Below, one piece after another: positions 17,696 to 27,317 of a DNA stretch of 64,000 bases (position 1 is the first letter of the stretch; the number at the start of each line of letters is the position of its first letter). The translations under genes and the position numbers were made by a program. The DNA comes from Pseudonocardia asaccharolytica DSM 44247 = NBRC 16224. Its GTDB lineage: Bacteria; Actinomycetota; Actinomycetes; Mycobacteriales; Pseudonocardiaceae. The notes under the pieces are model-generated. The model was given only the letters and a program-made list of their open reading frames with translations. It did not search any database and had not been told where the DNA came from. The stretch spans positions 1 through 64,000 of the forward strand of contig NZ_AUII01000001.1 in NCBI RefSeq assembly GCF_000423625.1, in the 5' to 3' direction.

Positions 17696-18559
17696 GTGAC
17701 CGTCGTCGAGGATCCGGTGCGCGGCGGGCGGGCTTTCGCCGCGAACCAGCCGTGGCAGCTGATCGTGACCCTCTACGGGCTCTACGCGCGGCAGAACGAG
17801 GGTTGGCTGTCCATCGCCTCGGTGGTGCGGCTGATGGCCGATCTCGGGGTCGACGGGCAAGCGGTCCGGTCATCGATCTACCGGCTCAAACGGCGCGGCC
17901 TCCTCGTCGCCGAGAAGGTCGGCGGGACCGCGGGCTACACGCTCTCGCCCACCGCCCGGCACATCCTGGCCGAGGGGGACGCCCGCATCTTCGGACGCAG
18001 GCGGGCGACGCTCGACGACGGATGGCTGCTCGTCGTCTTCTCCGTCCCGGAACCGGAGCGCGACAAGCGCCACCAGCTCCGTTCGCAGCTCACCCGGCTG
18101 GGCTTCGGCACGGTCGCGCCGGGGGTCTGGGTGGCGCCCGGCCACCTGGAGACCGAGGCGCGCGAGGTACTGGAGCGGTGGCGGCTCGGCGTGTTCGCCG
18201 AGGTCTTCCGCGCGCAGCACGTCGCGTTCCGAGACCCGCGGGAGAACGTCCGCAGCTGGTGGGACCTCGAGGCCCTGCGCCGGCTCTACACCGACTTCAT
18301 CGAGCGGTACCGGCCGGTGCGGGAGCGCTGGTCGCGCGGGCCCGAGCGGGACGCGGCGCGGGCGTTCGCCGACTACGTGGAGGTCCTGACGGCCTGGCGC
18401 AGGCTACCCTACGCCGACCCCGGCCTGCCGCTGGAGCTGCTGCCGGCCGACTGGAACGGGTTGGCGGCCGAGACGCTGTTCACGGCGCTGCGCGAACGGC
18501 TGGCCGGCCCGGCGGGTGAGCACGCCCGGGCGGTGCTGATGCGGCCGGCGCGGGCATAG
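17696..18559 (+). CDS. PaaX-family transcriptional regulator
   Basis: 287 residues with the PaaX layout: an N-terminal winged helix (SIASVVRLMADLGVDGQAVRSS, then LKRRGLLVAEK), the central PaaX domain (WLLVVFSVPEPERDKRHQLR, GFGTVAPGVWVAP) and the C-terminal helical domain (LPYADPGLPLELLPADWNG). Classical PaaX represses phenylacetate catabolism on sensing phenylacetyl-CoA. No paa genes are nearby, so the target here is open; the following isocitrate lyase-like gene, 34 nt downstream, is the obvious neighbour. Leaderless start inferred. Confidence 0.9.
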   Translation: MTVVEDPVRGGRAFAANQPWQLIVTLYGLYARQNEGWLSIASVVRLMADLGVDGQAVRSSIYRLKRRGLLVAEKVGGTAGYTLSPTARHILAEGDARIFGRRRATLDDGWLLVVFSVPEPERDKRHQLRSQLTRLGFGTVAPGVWVAPGHLETEAREVLERWRLGVFAEVFRAQHVAFRDPRENVRSWWDLEALRRLYTDFIERYRPVRERWSRGPERDAARAFADYVEVLTAWRRLPYADPGLPLELLPADWNGLAAETLFTALRERLAGPAGEHARAVLMRPARA

Positions 18560-18593
18560 CGTGCGCGACGATGCCACGGTGGGGTGAGGATCG

Positions 18594-19496
18594 GTGGCGG
18601 ATCTGCTGAGCAACCCGGGGGCTGCCCGGGCTCGGCTGCGCGAGCTGCTGCGCACCGCGTCCGACGACGCGCCGCTCGTCGCGCCCGGCGCCTACGACGC
18701 GCTGTCGGCCCGGCTCGTCGAGCAGGCCGGGTTCGCGGTCGTCTACATGACCGGTTTCGGCACCACGGCGTCGCTGATCGGTCGCCCCGACGTCGGCCTG
18801 CTCACCGCCACCGAGATGATCGACAACGCGCGACGCATCGTGGCCGCCGTCGACGTCCCGGTCATCGCCGACGCCGACACCGGCTACGGGAACGCGATCA
18901 ATGTGGTGCGCACCGTGGCCGGCTACGAGCAGGCGGGGGTGGCCGGCATCCACCTCGAGGACCAGGTGACGCCGAAGCGGTGCGGACATCTGAGCGGCAA
19001 GCAGGTGATCCCCGCCGGGGAGATGGTCGGCAAGATCCGGGCGGCGGCCGCCGCCCGCCGCGACCCCGACTTCGTCCTGATCGCCCGCACGGACGCCGCG
19101 GCTGTGCACGGGCTCGACGAGGCGATCAACCGGGCGCGGGCCTACGCCGACGCGGGGGCCGACCTGCTGTTTGTCGAGGCTCCCACCAGCGAGGACGCAC
19201 TCAAGACGGTGGCGTCGCAGCTGCGGGGGCTGGCGCCGCTGGTGTTCAACTGGGCCGAGGGCGGACGAACGCCGCCGTTGTCGCTGGAGCGGATCGGGGA
19301 GCTCGGGTACTCCCTCGTCCTGTTCCCGATCGGCACGCTGCTCGCGGCGACATCGGGTATCCGGGCGTTGCTGGAGACCGTGCGCCGGGACGGGACGCCG
19401 GCCGCGGCGTTGTCCGGTTTGCCGACCTTCGAGGGTTTCACCGACCTCGTCGGGCTGCCCGAGATCGGCGCACTGGAACAGCGCTTCGGGTCCTGA
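18594..19496 (+). CDS. Isocitrate lyase / phosphoenolpyruvate mutase family protein
   Basis: 300 residues, a TIM barrel of the ICL/PEPM superfamily. The family motif KRCGHL lies at about 128-133; the Mg-binding ADADTGYGN is near residue 92; [10 protein letters not shown] and LIARTDA also match. The family includes 2-methylisocitrate lyase, carboxyphosphonoenolpyruvate mutase and oxaloacetate decarboxylase. No prpC or prpD is adjacent, so an oxaloacetate decarboxylase or another C-C lyase is as likely as methylcitrate-cycle function. GTG start at 18594 with GAGG upstream; probably co-transcribed with paaX. Confidence 0.88.
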   Translation: MADLLSNPGAARARLRELLRTASDDAPLVAPGAYDALSARLVEQAGFAVVYMTGFGTTASLIGRPDVGLLTATEMIDNARRIVAAVDVPVIADADTGYGNAINVVRTVAGYEQAGVAGIHLEDQVTPKRCGHLSGKQVIPAGEMVGKIRAAAAARRDPDFVLIARTDAAAVHGLDEAINRARAYADAGADLLFVEAPTSEDALKTVASQLRGLAPLVFNWAEGGRTPPLSLERIGELGYSLVLFPIGTLLAATSGIRALLETVRRDGTPAAALSGLPTFEGFTDLVGLPEIGALEQRFGS

Positions 19497-19510
19497 CTCA
19501 ACGGCGCCGC

Positions 19511-19516
19511 TACCCT
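19511..19516 (+). promoter_or_regulatory. -10 element TACCCT for ddl (likely leaderless)
   Basis: TACCCT ends 8 nt before the ddl ATG, and no ribosome site intervenes. The same TACCCT hexamer at the same distance precedes the DAK2 gene at 40061. Confidence 0.55.
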
Positions 19517-19524
19517 CGGCGCCC

Positions 19525-20628
19525 ATGAGCGCAGTGGATCGCAAGGTGCGGGTGGCCATCGTCTTCGGTGGCCGCAGTAGCGAGCACGCGATCTCGTGCG
19601 TCTCGGCCGGGAGTGTGCTGTCGCACCTGGACAGTGAGCGCTTCGAGATCGTCCCGGTCGGCATCACCCGGGAGGGCGCCTGGGTGCTCGGTTCCCGCGA
19701 CCCGGCGCGACTGGCGATCAGCGGCCGTCGGCTGCCCGCCGTCGACGCCGCGGGCACGGCGCTCGCGCTGCCCGGCGATCCGACCCGCGGCGGGCTGGTG
19801 CGGCTCGACGCCGGCCGCCGCGGCGAAGTCTTCTCGGGCGTCGACGTCGTGTTCCCGGTCCTGCACGGCCCCTACGGCGAGGACGGCACGCTGCAGGGGC
19901 TGCTGGAGATGGCCGGCGTCCCCTACGTCGGGGCGGGTGTGCTGGCCAGCGCCGCAGGCATGGACAAGGAGTTCACCAAGAAGCTGCTCGCCGCCGAGGG
20001 CCTGCCGGTGGGCGACCGGGTTGTGCTGCGGCCCGGTGCCACCACCCTCACCGGCGCCGAGCGCGAACGGCTGGGGCTGCCGGTCTTCGTCAAGCCGGCC
20101 AGGGCCGGCTCGTCGGTGGGGATCACGAAGGTCTCTGACTGGGCTGATCTCGCCGACGCCGTCGAGGCAGCCCGGGCGCACGACCCCAAGGTGCTGGTGG
20201 AGGCCGCGATCGTCGGTCGTGAGGTCGAATGCGGGGTGCTGGAGTTCCCCGACGGCTCGGTCCGGGCCAGCGTTCCGGCCGAGATCCGGATCGTGGGGCC
20301 CGGGCCGGAGTTCTACGACTTCGAGGCGAAGTACCTCGACGACGTCTGCGAGTTCGATATCCCGGCCAAGCTCGACGACGCCGTCACCGAGCAGGTGCGC
20401 GAGCTTGCGGTCGCCGCCTTCCGGGCGCTGGACTGCCAAGGGCTCGCCCGCGTCGACTTCTTCGTGGGCCCCGACGGCGAGCTGACGATCAACGAGATCA
20501 ACACGATGCCGGGCTTCACCCCGATCTCGATGTACCCCCGGATGTGGACGGTCACCGGGGTGGACTACCCGACGCTGCTCGCCACGCTGGTGGAGACGGC
20601 GCTCGCGCGGGGGACCGGGCTGCGCTGA
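19525..20628 (+). CDS. ddl: D-alanine--D-alanine ligase
   Basis: 367 residues, ATP-grasp enzyme joining two D-Ala for peptidoglycan precursors. Motifs in order: [12 protein letters not shown] at the N-terminus, [27 protein letters not shown] (ATP-binding loop), ARVDFF, and [16 protein letters not shown] (metal-binding Glu/Asn). Length is typical. It leads the conserved block (ddl, DUF3515, thiL). The stop codon lies in the first unit of a 26-bp tandem repeat. VanX/VanH-type resistance genes are not present nearby. Confidence 0.97.
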   Translation: MSAVDRKVRVAIVFGGRSSEHAISCVSAGSVLSHLDSERFEIVPVGITREGAWVLGSRDPARLAISGRRLPAVDAAGTALALPGDPTRGGLVRLDAGRRGEVFSGVDVVFPVLHGPYGEDGTLQGLLEMAGVPYVGAGVLASAAGMDKEFTKKLLAAEGLPVGDRVVLRPGATTLTGAERERLGLPVFVKPARAGSSVGITKVSDWADLADAVEAARAHDPKVLVEAAIVGREVECGVLEFPDGSVRASVPAEIRIVGPGPEFYDFEAKYLDDVCEFDIPAKLDDAVTEQVRELAVAAFRALDCQGLARVDFFVGPDGELTINEINTMPGFTPISMYPRMWTVTGVDYPTLLATLVETALARGTGLR

Positions 20629-20692
20629 ACCCGCCCGGGGCCGGGCCGCGCTGAACCCGCCCGGGACCGGGCCGCGCTGAACCCGCCCGGCG
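20615..20692. repeat. Three 26-bp GC-rich tandem repeats at the ddl stop codon
   Basis: Units at 20615-20640, 20641-20666 and 20667-20692 differ by one or two bases. Each contains GCGCTGAACCCGCCCGG (GCGCTGA is the ddl C-terminal Arg codon plus stop in unit 1). Each unit can fold locally through CCCGCCCGGG-like pairing. Slippage expansion is the simplest origin. Confidence 0.9.
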
Positions 20693-20723
20693 GGCGGGCG
20701 GCCATTCTCGGGCCACTCCGGAG

Positions 20724-20791
20724 CCATGATCGGCAATTCGGCGGGCGCAACCGTGCTGCGCGCGGCTCGTGCCGCCCGAACGCTGATCATC
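20724..20791. repeat. 68-nt imperfect hairpin element, copy A (after ddl)
   Basis: Begins CCATGATCGGCAATTCGGCG and ends CGAACGCTGATCATC; the ends are imperfect inverted repeats. A second element of the same 68-nt length with matching ends and a shared CGCGCGGC centre lies at 62538-62605 after ftsY. Both are intergenic at gene 3' ends. The rest of 20693-20840 has no gene. Confidence 0.65.
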
Positions 20792-20840
20792 ACCCTGGAC
20801 GGGTCCCCGCCCCGAGGCACGTGACCACCCCGCCTCGCGC

Positions 20841-20864
20841 CCAGAAATACCCCGCCTCGCGGGG
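20841..20864 (-). terminator. Intrinsic terminator of the DUF3515 transcript
   Basis: On the minus strand a CCCCGC / GCGGGG stem with a 3-nt loop (20850-20864) is followed by TATTTCT, 6 nt after the DUF3515 stop. The motif CCCCGCCTCGCG is repeated just beyond (about 20828-20839). Confidence 0.65.
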
Positions 20865-20870
20865 AGGGGA

Positions 20871-21467
20871 TCAGCGGACGGCGATCGGGGTGGCGGGCAG
20901 GGTTGCGCGGACCGCGTCCGACACCGCTTGCAGCGGACCGCTTCCGACCGAGGACGGGGCGGTGAGCACCACGTAGACCGGGCGGTCGACAGCCACGTAA
21001 CTGCTCACGACCGGCTCCGGGGCGTCATCGGGGAGCTGCAGCCAGTTCACCCCGTTGATCTCGATGAGCGGCGAGGTCGGGGTGAGCTCGACGGGGCGCG
21101 GCAGCCCGCAGCGCAGCACGACGGGGCGCGGCGCAGCCACCCAGGCTCGCACCCCGGCCGGGGCCGGGGCCGACAGCGGTCGGGTCGGCAGCGGTTCATC
21201 GGCGCCCGGGAGCTCCGCCGGGACGGCGCCCAGTAACGCCGTGCACTCCGAGGTGCCCGCATCGGGTGCGTCGACCGGCGCGACGGCCAGCGGCCCGGTC
21301 TCGGCGGGAGGCGCGGTGTCGGCGCCGTCCACGCCGAGGATCCGGACGACGATCGCGATGGACGCGACCACGACGGCGAGCAGCACCGGCAGCGTGATCG
21401 CGACGATGATCGCAGGCCGGGGCCGCTCCCGACGTTCGGTACGGTTCTCGGGCGCCACCATCGGCAT
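20871..21467 (-). CDS. DUF3515 membrane-anchored protein
   Basis: 198 residues: a short basic N-terminus, one transmembrane anchor (AIIVAITLPVLLAVVVASIAIVVRIL, about 19-44) and an extracytoplasmic domain of the DUF3515 family with two Cys (near residues 78 and 121) and WLQLPDDAPEPVVSSYVAVDRPVYV. It occupies the same place next to ddl as Rv2980 in M. tuberculosis. Function unknown; the envelope location and ddl synteny hint at cell-wall physiology. It starts within the stop of the upstream AsnC-like gene (TGATG). Confidence 0.87.
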   Translation of the reverse strand: MPMVAPENRTERRERPRPAIIVAITLPVLLAVVVASIAIVVRILGVDGADTAPPAETGPLAVAPVDAPDAGTSECTALLGAVPAELPGADEPLPTRPLSAPAPAGVRAWVAAPRPVVLRCGLPRPVELTPTSPLIEINGVNWLQLPDDAPEPVVSSYVAVDRPVYVVLTAPSSVGSGPLQAVSDAVRATLPATPIAVR

Positions 21468-21703
21468 CAGCTCAGCTTGACGACGGGGCAGGTCAGGGTG
21501 CGGGTGATGCCGCTGACCCCCTGCACCTGGGCCACCACGAGCTGTCCGAGCTTGTCGACGTCGTCGGCCTCGGCCCGGACGACGACGTCGTATGGTCCGG
21601 TGACGTCCTCGGCGGAGATGACCCCGGGGATACCGGCGATCGAAGCGGCCACGGCGGCCGCTTTGCCGACCTCCGTCTGGACCAGGATGTAGGCGTGAAC
21701 CAC
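21467..21703 (-). CDS. Stand-alone Lrp/AsnC ligand-binding (RAM) domain protein
   Basis: 78 residues consisting only of the RAM domain (MVHAYILVQTEVGKAAAVAA, then GPYDVVVRAEADDVDKLGQLVV) with no helix-turn-helix. Such SMARC/RAM proteins bind amino acids and assemble into octamers. It overlaps DUF3515 by one base (TGATG) and is divergent from thiL, an arrangement also common in mycobacteria. Its partner is not known. Confidence 0.88.
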   Translation of the reverse strand: MVHAYILVQTEVGKAAAVAASIAGIPGVISAEDVTGPYDVVVRAEADDVDKLGQLVVAQVQGVSGITRTLTCPVVKLS

Positions 21704-21805
21704 GGCGTGTTCCTTCCGCGTCGGGATATTCGTCGCGTCATCCGATGGCGCGGCGGTCGTGTTGGGTAGGAAAGTCGGAAGCCGAACGTACCGGAGGTGG
21801 CCGCT

Positions 21806-22819
21806 GTGCCTATATCGTCGAGGGCCTCATCCGGGGGACCCGAGGGGGTGAACCCCGCGATCACCCCCTCGGACACGCTTGCCGAGCTGGGCGAGTTCGG
21901 CCTGGTCGCGCGGGTCACCGCCGGTCGGTCGCATCCGCCGGGCACGCTGCTCGGCCCTGGCGACGACGCCGCGGTCGTCGCGGCGCCCGACGCCCGGGTC
22001 GTTGCCTGCACGGACGTGCTCGTCGAGGGGGTCCACTTCCGGCTGGACTGGTCCACCCCGGAACAGGCAGGCCGCAAGGCCGCGGCGGCGAACCTGGCCG
22101 ATATCGCGGCGATGGGCGCGGTACCGACGGCACTGCTGGTCGGGCTGGCGTGCCCGGTCTCGACGCCGGTCGCGACCCTGGAGGGCCTCGCCGACGGGCT
22201 CTGGGCCGAGGCCAGGGCGTCGGGGATCGGCGTGGTCGGCGGGGACGTGGCGGCGTCGACGGCGCTGGTGATTTCCGTCACGGCGCTCGGCTCGCTGGAG
22301 GGCCGCGAACCCGTGACCCGCGGGGGCGCCCGCCCCGGTGACCTTGTCGCGCTGTGCGGGCGGATCGGCTGGGCCGCCGCCGGTCTGGCCGTCCTGCATC
22401 GCGGGTTCCGTTCGCCGGTGGCGGTCGTGGGGGCGCATCGGGTGCCCGAGCCGCCCTACGCCGCCGGGCCGGCCGCGGCGCTGGCCGGGGCCACCGCGAT
22501 GATCGACGTCTCGGACGGGTTGCTCGCCGACCTCGGGCATGTCGCGGAGGCGTCGGGGGTGCTCGTCGACGTGCGCGGCGCCGCGCTCGAGGTGCCGATG
22601 CGGCTGCGTGAGGTGGCGTCCGCGCTGGGCACCGACCCGCTGCACTGGCTGCTCACCGGCGGCGAGGACCATGCGCTGGTCGCGACCTTCCCGCCGGGGA
22701 GCACGCTGCCGTCGGGCTGGACGGTGATCGGCACGGTCCGCGAGGGGGTCCCGGCCGTGCTCGTCGACGGCCGCCCCTACGCGGGCCCGGGGGGCTGGGA
22801 CCACTTCACGCGCGGCTGA
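21806..22819 (+). CDS. thiL: Thiamine-monophosphate kinase
   Basis: 337 residues; phosphorylates thiamine monophosphate to thiamine diphosphate. PurM-like fold with GPGDDAAVV, CTDVLVEGVHFRLDW, NLADIAAMGA, GGDVAAS, MIDVSDGLLADLGH and LTGGEDHAL, the complete ThiL motif set. GGAGG at 21793-21797 sits 8 nt before GTG 21806, favouring that start over GTG 21797; GTG 21848 would remove a non-conserved extension. No TPP riboswitch was seen upstream. Its last 43 nt overlap the convergent DinB-like gene. Confidence 0.95.
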   Translation: MPISSRASSGGPEGVNPAITPSDTLAELGEFGLVARVTAGRSHPPGTLLGPGDDAAVVAAPDARVVACTDVLVEGVHFRLDWSTPEQAGRKAAAANLADIAAMGAVPTALLVGLACPVSTPVATLEGLADGLWAEARASGIGVVGGDVAASTALVISVTALGSLEGREPVTRGGARPGDLVALCGRIGWAAAGLAVLHRGFRSPVAVVGAHRVPEPPYAAGPAAALAGATAMIDVSDGLLADLGHVAEASGVLVDVRGAALEVPMRLREVASALGTDPLHWLLTGGEDHALVATFPPGSTLPSGWTVIGTVREGVPAVLVDGRPYAGPGGWDHFTRG

Positions 22820-23382
22820 CCGAGGTACTCAGCGCGCTCCCGCCGGAACAGGTCGCGCAGCAGGAGAACCTCCGCCCCGTGATGGATCGCCTCCCGGTTG
22901 ATGTGCAGCACGAGCTCGGCCATGGGGCGGTCGGCCCACGGACCCTCGGCGGGCCCGACCGGGGCGGCCAGCGCGTCCGGGCCGAGGCCGCGGACACCCG
23001 CCGTCCACGCGCGATAGACCTCGTCGAGCTGGCGAAGCGCCTCGGCCGCGGTGCCCGCGTAGCCGAACGTGGGGTACTCGACCGGCGGACCGCCGAAGTG
23101 GTTGCCCACCCGGGCCCCGAAGACCCCGACGATCAGGTGCGCGAGCCGCCACGAGATCGTCGTGACCGGCGGCGGATCGGGCTCCGGGAACGCGAAGTCG
23201 ATCGTGAAATCGCCGCTGCCGGCCTGCACGGGTGCGGTGGACGTTCCGCGCGGGCGCACGTTCCACGCGCCCGGCGCGGGCTCCCAGAAGTACTCCGCGT
23301 TGGTCAGGCCCTCGAACTTCGGGCGCACCTGCCCGGTCCAGTGCCGGTCGAGCTGGGTGACGAGCTGCTCGGTCCAGTCCAT
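22777..23382 (-). CDS. DinB-like four-helix bundle protein
   Basis: 201 residues, DinB/MDMPI-like fold (MDWTEQLVTQLDRHWTGQVRPK ... ISWRLAHLIVGVFGARVGNHF ... LVLHINREAIHHGAEVLLLRDLF). Three His residues in the expected places (LAHLI and the C-terminal LVLHINREAIHH) fit a metal site. Likely a mycothiol- or bacillithiol-type transferase, but unproven. Start ATG 23382. Its 3' end overlaps thiL by 43 nt on the opposite strand. Confidence 0.82.
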   Translation of the reverse strand: MDWTEQLVTQLDRHWTGQVRPKFEGLTNAEYFWEPAPGAWNVRPRGTSTAPVQAGSGDFTIDFAFPEPDPPPVTTISWRLAHLIVGVFGARVGNHFGGPPVEYPTFGYAGTAAEALRQLDEVYRAWTAGVRGLGPDALAAPVGPAEGPWADRPMAELVLHINREAIHHGAEVLLLRDLFRRERAEYLGQPRVKWSQPPGPA

Positions 23383-23419
23383 GCCTGCAACGCTAGAACC
23401 GGGCACCGACGGTTCCGGG

Positions 23420-24709
<1,290 letters not shown>

Positions 24710-24728
<19 letters not shown>

Positions 24729-24765
24729 GTGACCCGCGGCCGTCGCGGCGGTGTCCTCGACATCG
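24710..24765. repeat. 19-bp inverted duplication at the head of the ATPase remnant
   Basis: Arms 24710-24728 and 24747-24765 match at 18 of 19 positions in inverted orientation around an 18-nt spacer. The inner arm is real coding sequence of the Walker A region (…GVLDVE); the outer arm is its inverted copy, so the apparent N-terminus of the remnant is an artefact of the duplication. Suggests a fold-back rearrangement point. Confidence 0.8.
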
Positions 24766-24772
24766 TCCGAGC

Positions 24773-24833
24773 GCGTTATGGCTCCATAACGCACTCGCCC
24801 GGCCCTCCCGCGCGACAGTATGGCTCCATAACG
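24773..24833. repeat. Second palindrome type, one full and one partial copy, downstream of glcF
   Basis: 24773-24792: arms GCGTTATGG and CCATAACGC with centre CT. 24818-24832: a related but degenerate copy, TATGG-CT-CCATA with uneven flanks. On the minus strand the full copy reads GAGTGCGTTATGG, so its outer part (GAGTGCGTTA) resembles the GAGTGCGTAA of the main palindrome family. It is between the glcF stop (24844) and the ATPase remnant and could terminate glcDEF. Confidence 0.75.
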
Positions 24834-24843
24834 TCGTCGGACG

Positions 24844-26163
24844 TCACCTCACGGGCACCGCCGTCCCACGGATCGAGGCGTCCAGCAGCTGCATCGGGTG
24901 CAACAGCGGCAGATCGGTGCCCAGGTGCCGGCCGATCTGCAGCAGGCAGCCCGGGTTGGCGGTGACGACCACCGTCGGCCCCACCGACCGCACGTTGGCC
25001 GCCTTGCGCTCCCCGAGCTGCGCCGCGGCCTCCGGGGCGACCAGGTTGTAGATGCCCGCCGAGCCGCAGCACAGCTCCGCCTCGGGAAGCTCGACCAGCT
25101 CCAGCTCCGGGATGGAGCGCAGCACCGCCCGCGGCTGGGTGCGGACCCGCTGCGCGTGCCCCAGATGGCAGGCGTCGTGGTAGGCGACCCGGCCGCGGAA
25201 CGGATGCCGCGGGGCCCGCGGGCCGCCGTCGTCGAGCAGGTCGGCCAGCACCTCGTGCACGTCGCGCACCCGGGCGCTGAACACCCTCGCGCGCTCGACC
25301 CACTCCGGGTCGTCGGCGAGCAGGTGCGCGTACTCCTTCATCGACGAGCCGCAGCCGGCCACGTTGGTTACCAGGTGGTCGACGTCGAGCCGCTCGAAGG
25401 TCTCGATCGTGCGTCTGGCCCGTCCGAGCGCGGGGTCCTCGCGGCCGGCGTGCAGCTCCAGCGCCCCGCAGCACACCTGGTCGCGGGGCACCAGCACGTC
25501 ACAACCCTCCGCGGCGAGCACCCGGACGGTGGCCTCGTTGACCCGGTGGAAGAACACGTCCTGCACGCAACCCGACAGCAGCGCGACCCGCGCCCGACGC
25601 TCACCGACGGCCGGGGTGTGGGCCGGAAGGGTCGCGAACGCCTCGCGCACGTTCACCGGTGGCAGCAGCGACTCCAGCGCGCCGAGCCTGCCGGGCAGCC
25701 TCGCGGCGAGCCTGCGCACCGCGGGCACCCCGCGCAGCCGCTGGTACAGCGCACCCGGTAGCGCGGCCGCGCGCAGTCTGCGCTTGTACGGGAACAGCGC
25801 GAAGATCGCGTTCCGGAAGAGCCGGTCGCCGCGTGAGCGTTCGACGTTGCGCTCCAGCTGCGGACGCACCGACTCCAGCAACCGGTCGTACTGCACCCCG
25901 GACGGGCAGGCCGTCACGCAGGCCATGCAGCCCAGGCAGCGGTCGATGTGCTCGTGGAACGGGCCCTGCAGGCCGATCTCGCCCTTCTCCGCGAGGTTCA
26001 TCAGGTAGATCCGGCCGCGCGGGGAGTCCATCTCCTCGCCCCACAGCTGGTAGGTGGGGCAGGTGGGCAGGCAGAACCCGCAGTGCACGCAGTCGTCGAG
26101 CAGGTCGCGCTCGGGTGGGCGGTGCGCGTCGAACGCGCCGCGCCCGGCGGGGGCGGTGGTCAT
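24844..26163 (-). CDS. glcF: Glycolate oxidase iron-sulfur subunit
   Basis: 439 residues. Two 4Fe-4S ferredoxin motifs, CVHCGFCLPTCP (Cys 25, 28, 31, 35) and CLGCMACVTACP (Cys 76, 79, 82, 86), are followed by two CCG cysteine-rich domains (DQVCCGALELHAG and AELCCGSAGIYN) typical of GlcF. It passes electrons from the GlcD/GlcE flavins to the membrane quinone pool during oxidation of glycolate to glyoxylate. ATG at 26163 overlaps the glcE stop by 4 nt; last gene of glcDEF. Confidence 0.95.
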   Translation of the reverse strand: MTTAPAGRGAFDAHRPPERDLLDDCVHCGFCLPTCPTYQLWGEEMDSPRGRIYLMNLAEKGEIGLQGPFHEHIDRCLGCMACVTACPSGVQYDRLLESVRPQLERNVERSRGDRLFRNAIFALFPYKRRLRAAALPGALYQRLRGVPAVRRLAARLPGRLGALESLLPPVNVREAFATLPAHTPAVGERRARVALLSGCVQDVFFHRVNEATVRVLAAEGCDVLVPRDQVCCGALELHAGREDPALGRARRTIETFERLDVDHLVTNVAGCGSSMKEYAHLLADDPEWVERARVFSARVRDVHEVLADLLDDGGPRAPRHPFRGRVAYHDACHLGHAQRVRTQPRAVLRSIPELELVELPEAELCCGSAGIYNLVAPEAAAQLGERKAANVRSVGPTVVVTANPGCLLQIGRHLGTDLPLLHPMQLLDASIRGTAVPVR

Positions 26164-27317
26164 ATCCAGGGGTCGAAGCGGCCGGGCCCGAGCCGGGCCT
26201 CGGGATCGAGTGCGGTCTTGACGGCCTTGAACACGCGCAACGCGGACGGCGGCGGGCCCCAGGCGGGCGCACCGAGCCCGGCGGGCCGGTCACGCAGCAC
26301 CGAGGTCCCGCCGGCGGCGTGCACCGCGTGGTGCGCGGCCACCACGTCCTCGGCGGAGGCGGGCAGCGCCGCGGTGGCGACGCCGGTGCCGACGCCCAGG
26401 GTGAGGGCGGCGGCGTCGGTGGCGGCGCCGGGCAGCGCGGCGAGCAGGCCGGGGAGGGTCGAGGGCCGGGCGCCGAGGCGCAGCACGGCCTGCTCGGGGC
26501 GTCCCCGCACGCGTTCGGCGTGCGCGGCCCACTCCTGCGCTCCGGCCTCGGTCGCGCCGGAACCCAGCGCCCGCAGCAGCCGCCGCGCCCGCGCGCCCAG
26601 CGCGTCCGGGGTGGCCTCGATGCGTACCAGGAGCCTGCCCGCCTCGGTGGCGGCCGGTCCCGAACCATCCCCGCTCGAATGCGACCGCCACTCCACGGCG
26701 ACCGGCTCGTAGGGGCCGTCGAGAACCGGGGCGGCACGCCCGGCGGCCTCGGCGAGCGGGCAGTCCAGGGCGAGCGTCGCGGTCTGCTTCGGAACCGGAT
26801 GCAGCCGGAGCACGACCTCGACGAGCACCCCGAGGGTTCCGTAGGAGCCGTGCAGGAGCTTCGCCAGGTCGTAGCCGGCCACGTTCTTGATCACATGTCC
26901 GCCGCTGCGGGCGACGGTGCCGTCGGCCAGCACCACGGTGGCGCCGATGACGAGGTCGCGCATCGAGCCGCGGGCCAGCGCGGCCGGGCCGGCGTCGGCG
27001 GTGGCGATCAACCCACCGATCGTCGCGCCGCGCGCCACCCTGGCGGCGTCGAGGGCCACACGCTGCCCGTGCGCCGCCAGCGTCTCGTTCAGCTCGCGCA
27101 ACGGCGTGCCGGCGTACGCCGAGACGGTCATATCACCGGGGTTGTGCGCGATCACCCCGGTGAGACCGGTGGTGTCGAGCACGGCGTCGACGGGGTGCAG
27201 GTCACCGGCCCAGGCGGCGGTGCCTGCCCCGGCGATGGCGAGTGGACCCGCGGAGTCGAGGACGGCGTCGCGGACGCCGCGCAGATCCGTGGGCCGCAGC
27301 GCGGTCGGCGTACTCAC
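26160..27317 (-). CDS. glcE: Glycolate oxidase FAD-binding subunit
   Basis: 385 residues with an N-terminal FAD-binding-4 domain (PLAIAGAGTAAWAGDL, GATIGGLIATADAGP, GGHVIKNVAGYDLAKLLHGS, GTLGVLVEVVLRLHPVP) and a shorter substrate-domain-like C-terminus than GlcD, the hallmark of GlcE. GTG start at 27317 overlaps the glcD stop (GTGA) and its end overlaps glcF (ATGA), a tightly coupled operon. Required with GlcD and GlcF for glycolate dehydrogenase activity. Confidence 0.93.
   Translation of the reverse strand: MSTPTALRPTDLRGVRDAVLDSAGPLAIAGAGTAAWAGDLHPVDAVLDTTGLTGVIAHNPGDMTVSAYAGTPLRELNETLAAHGQRVALDAARVARGATIGGLIATADAGPAALARGSMRDLVIGATVVLADGTVARSGGHVIKNVAGYDLAKLLHGSYGTLGVLVEVVLRLHPVPKQTATLALDCPLAEAAGRAAPVLDGPYEPVAVEWRSHSSGDGSGPAATEAGRLLVRIEATPDALGARARRLLRALGSGATEAGAQEWAAHAERVRGRPEQAVLRLGARPSTLPGLLAALPGAATDAAALTLGVGTGVATAALPASAEDVVAAHHAVHAAGGTSVLRDRPAGLGAPAWGPPPSALRVFKAVKTALDPEARLGPGRFDPWI

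Noticed and set aside
18594..19496. Isocitrate lyase forming a glyoxylate shunt with malate synthase
   Set aside because: The protein is only 300 residues and belongs to the PEP mutase/2-methylisocitrate lyase side of the family, not to AceA.
21704..21805. TPP riboswitch upstream of thiL
   Set aside because: No thi-box core was seen; the gap is only about 100 nt and carries an ordinary GGAGG ribosome site.
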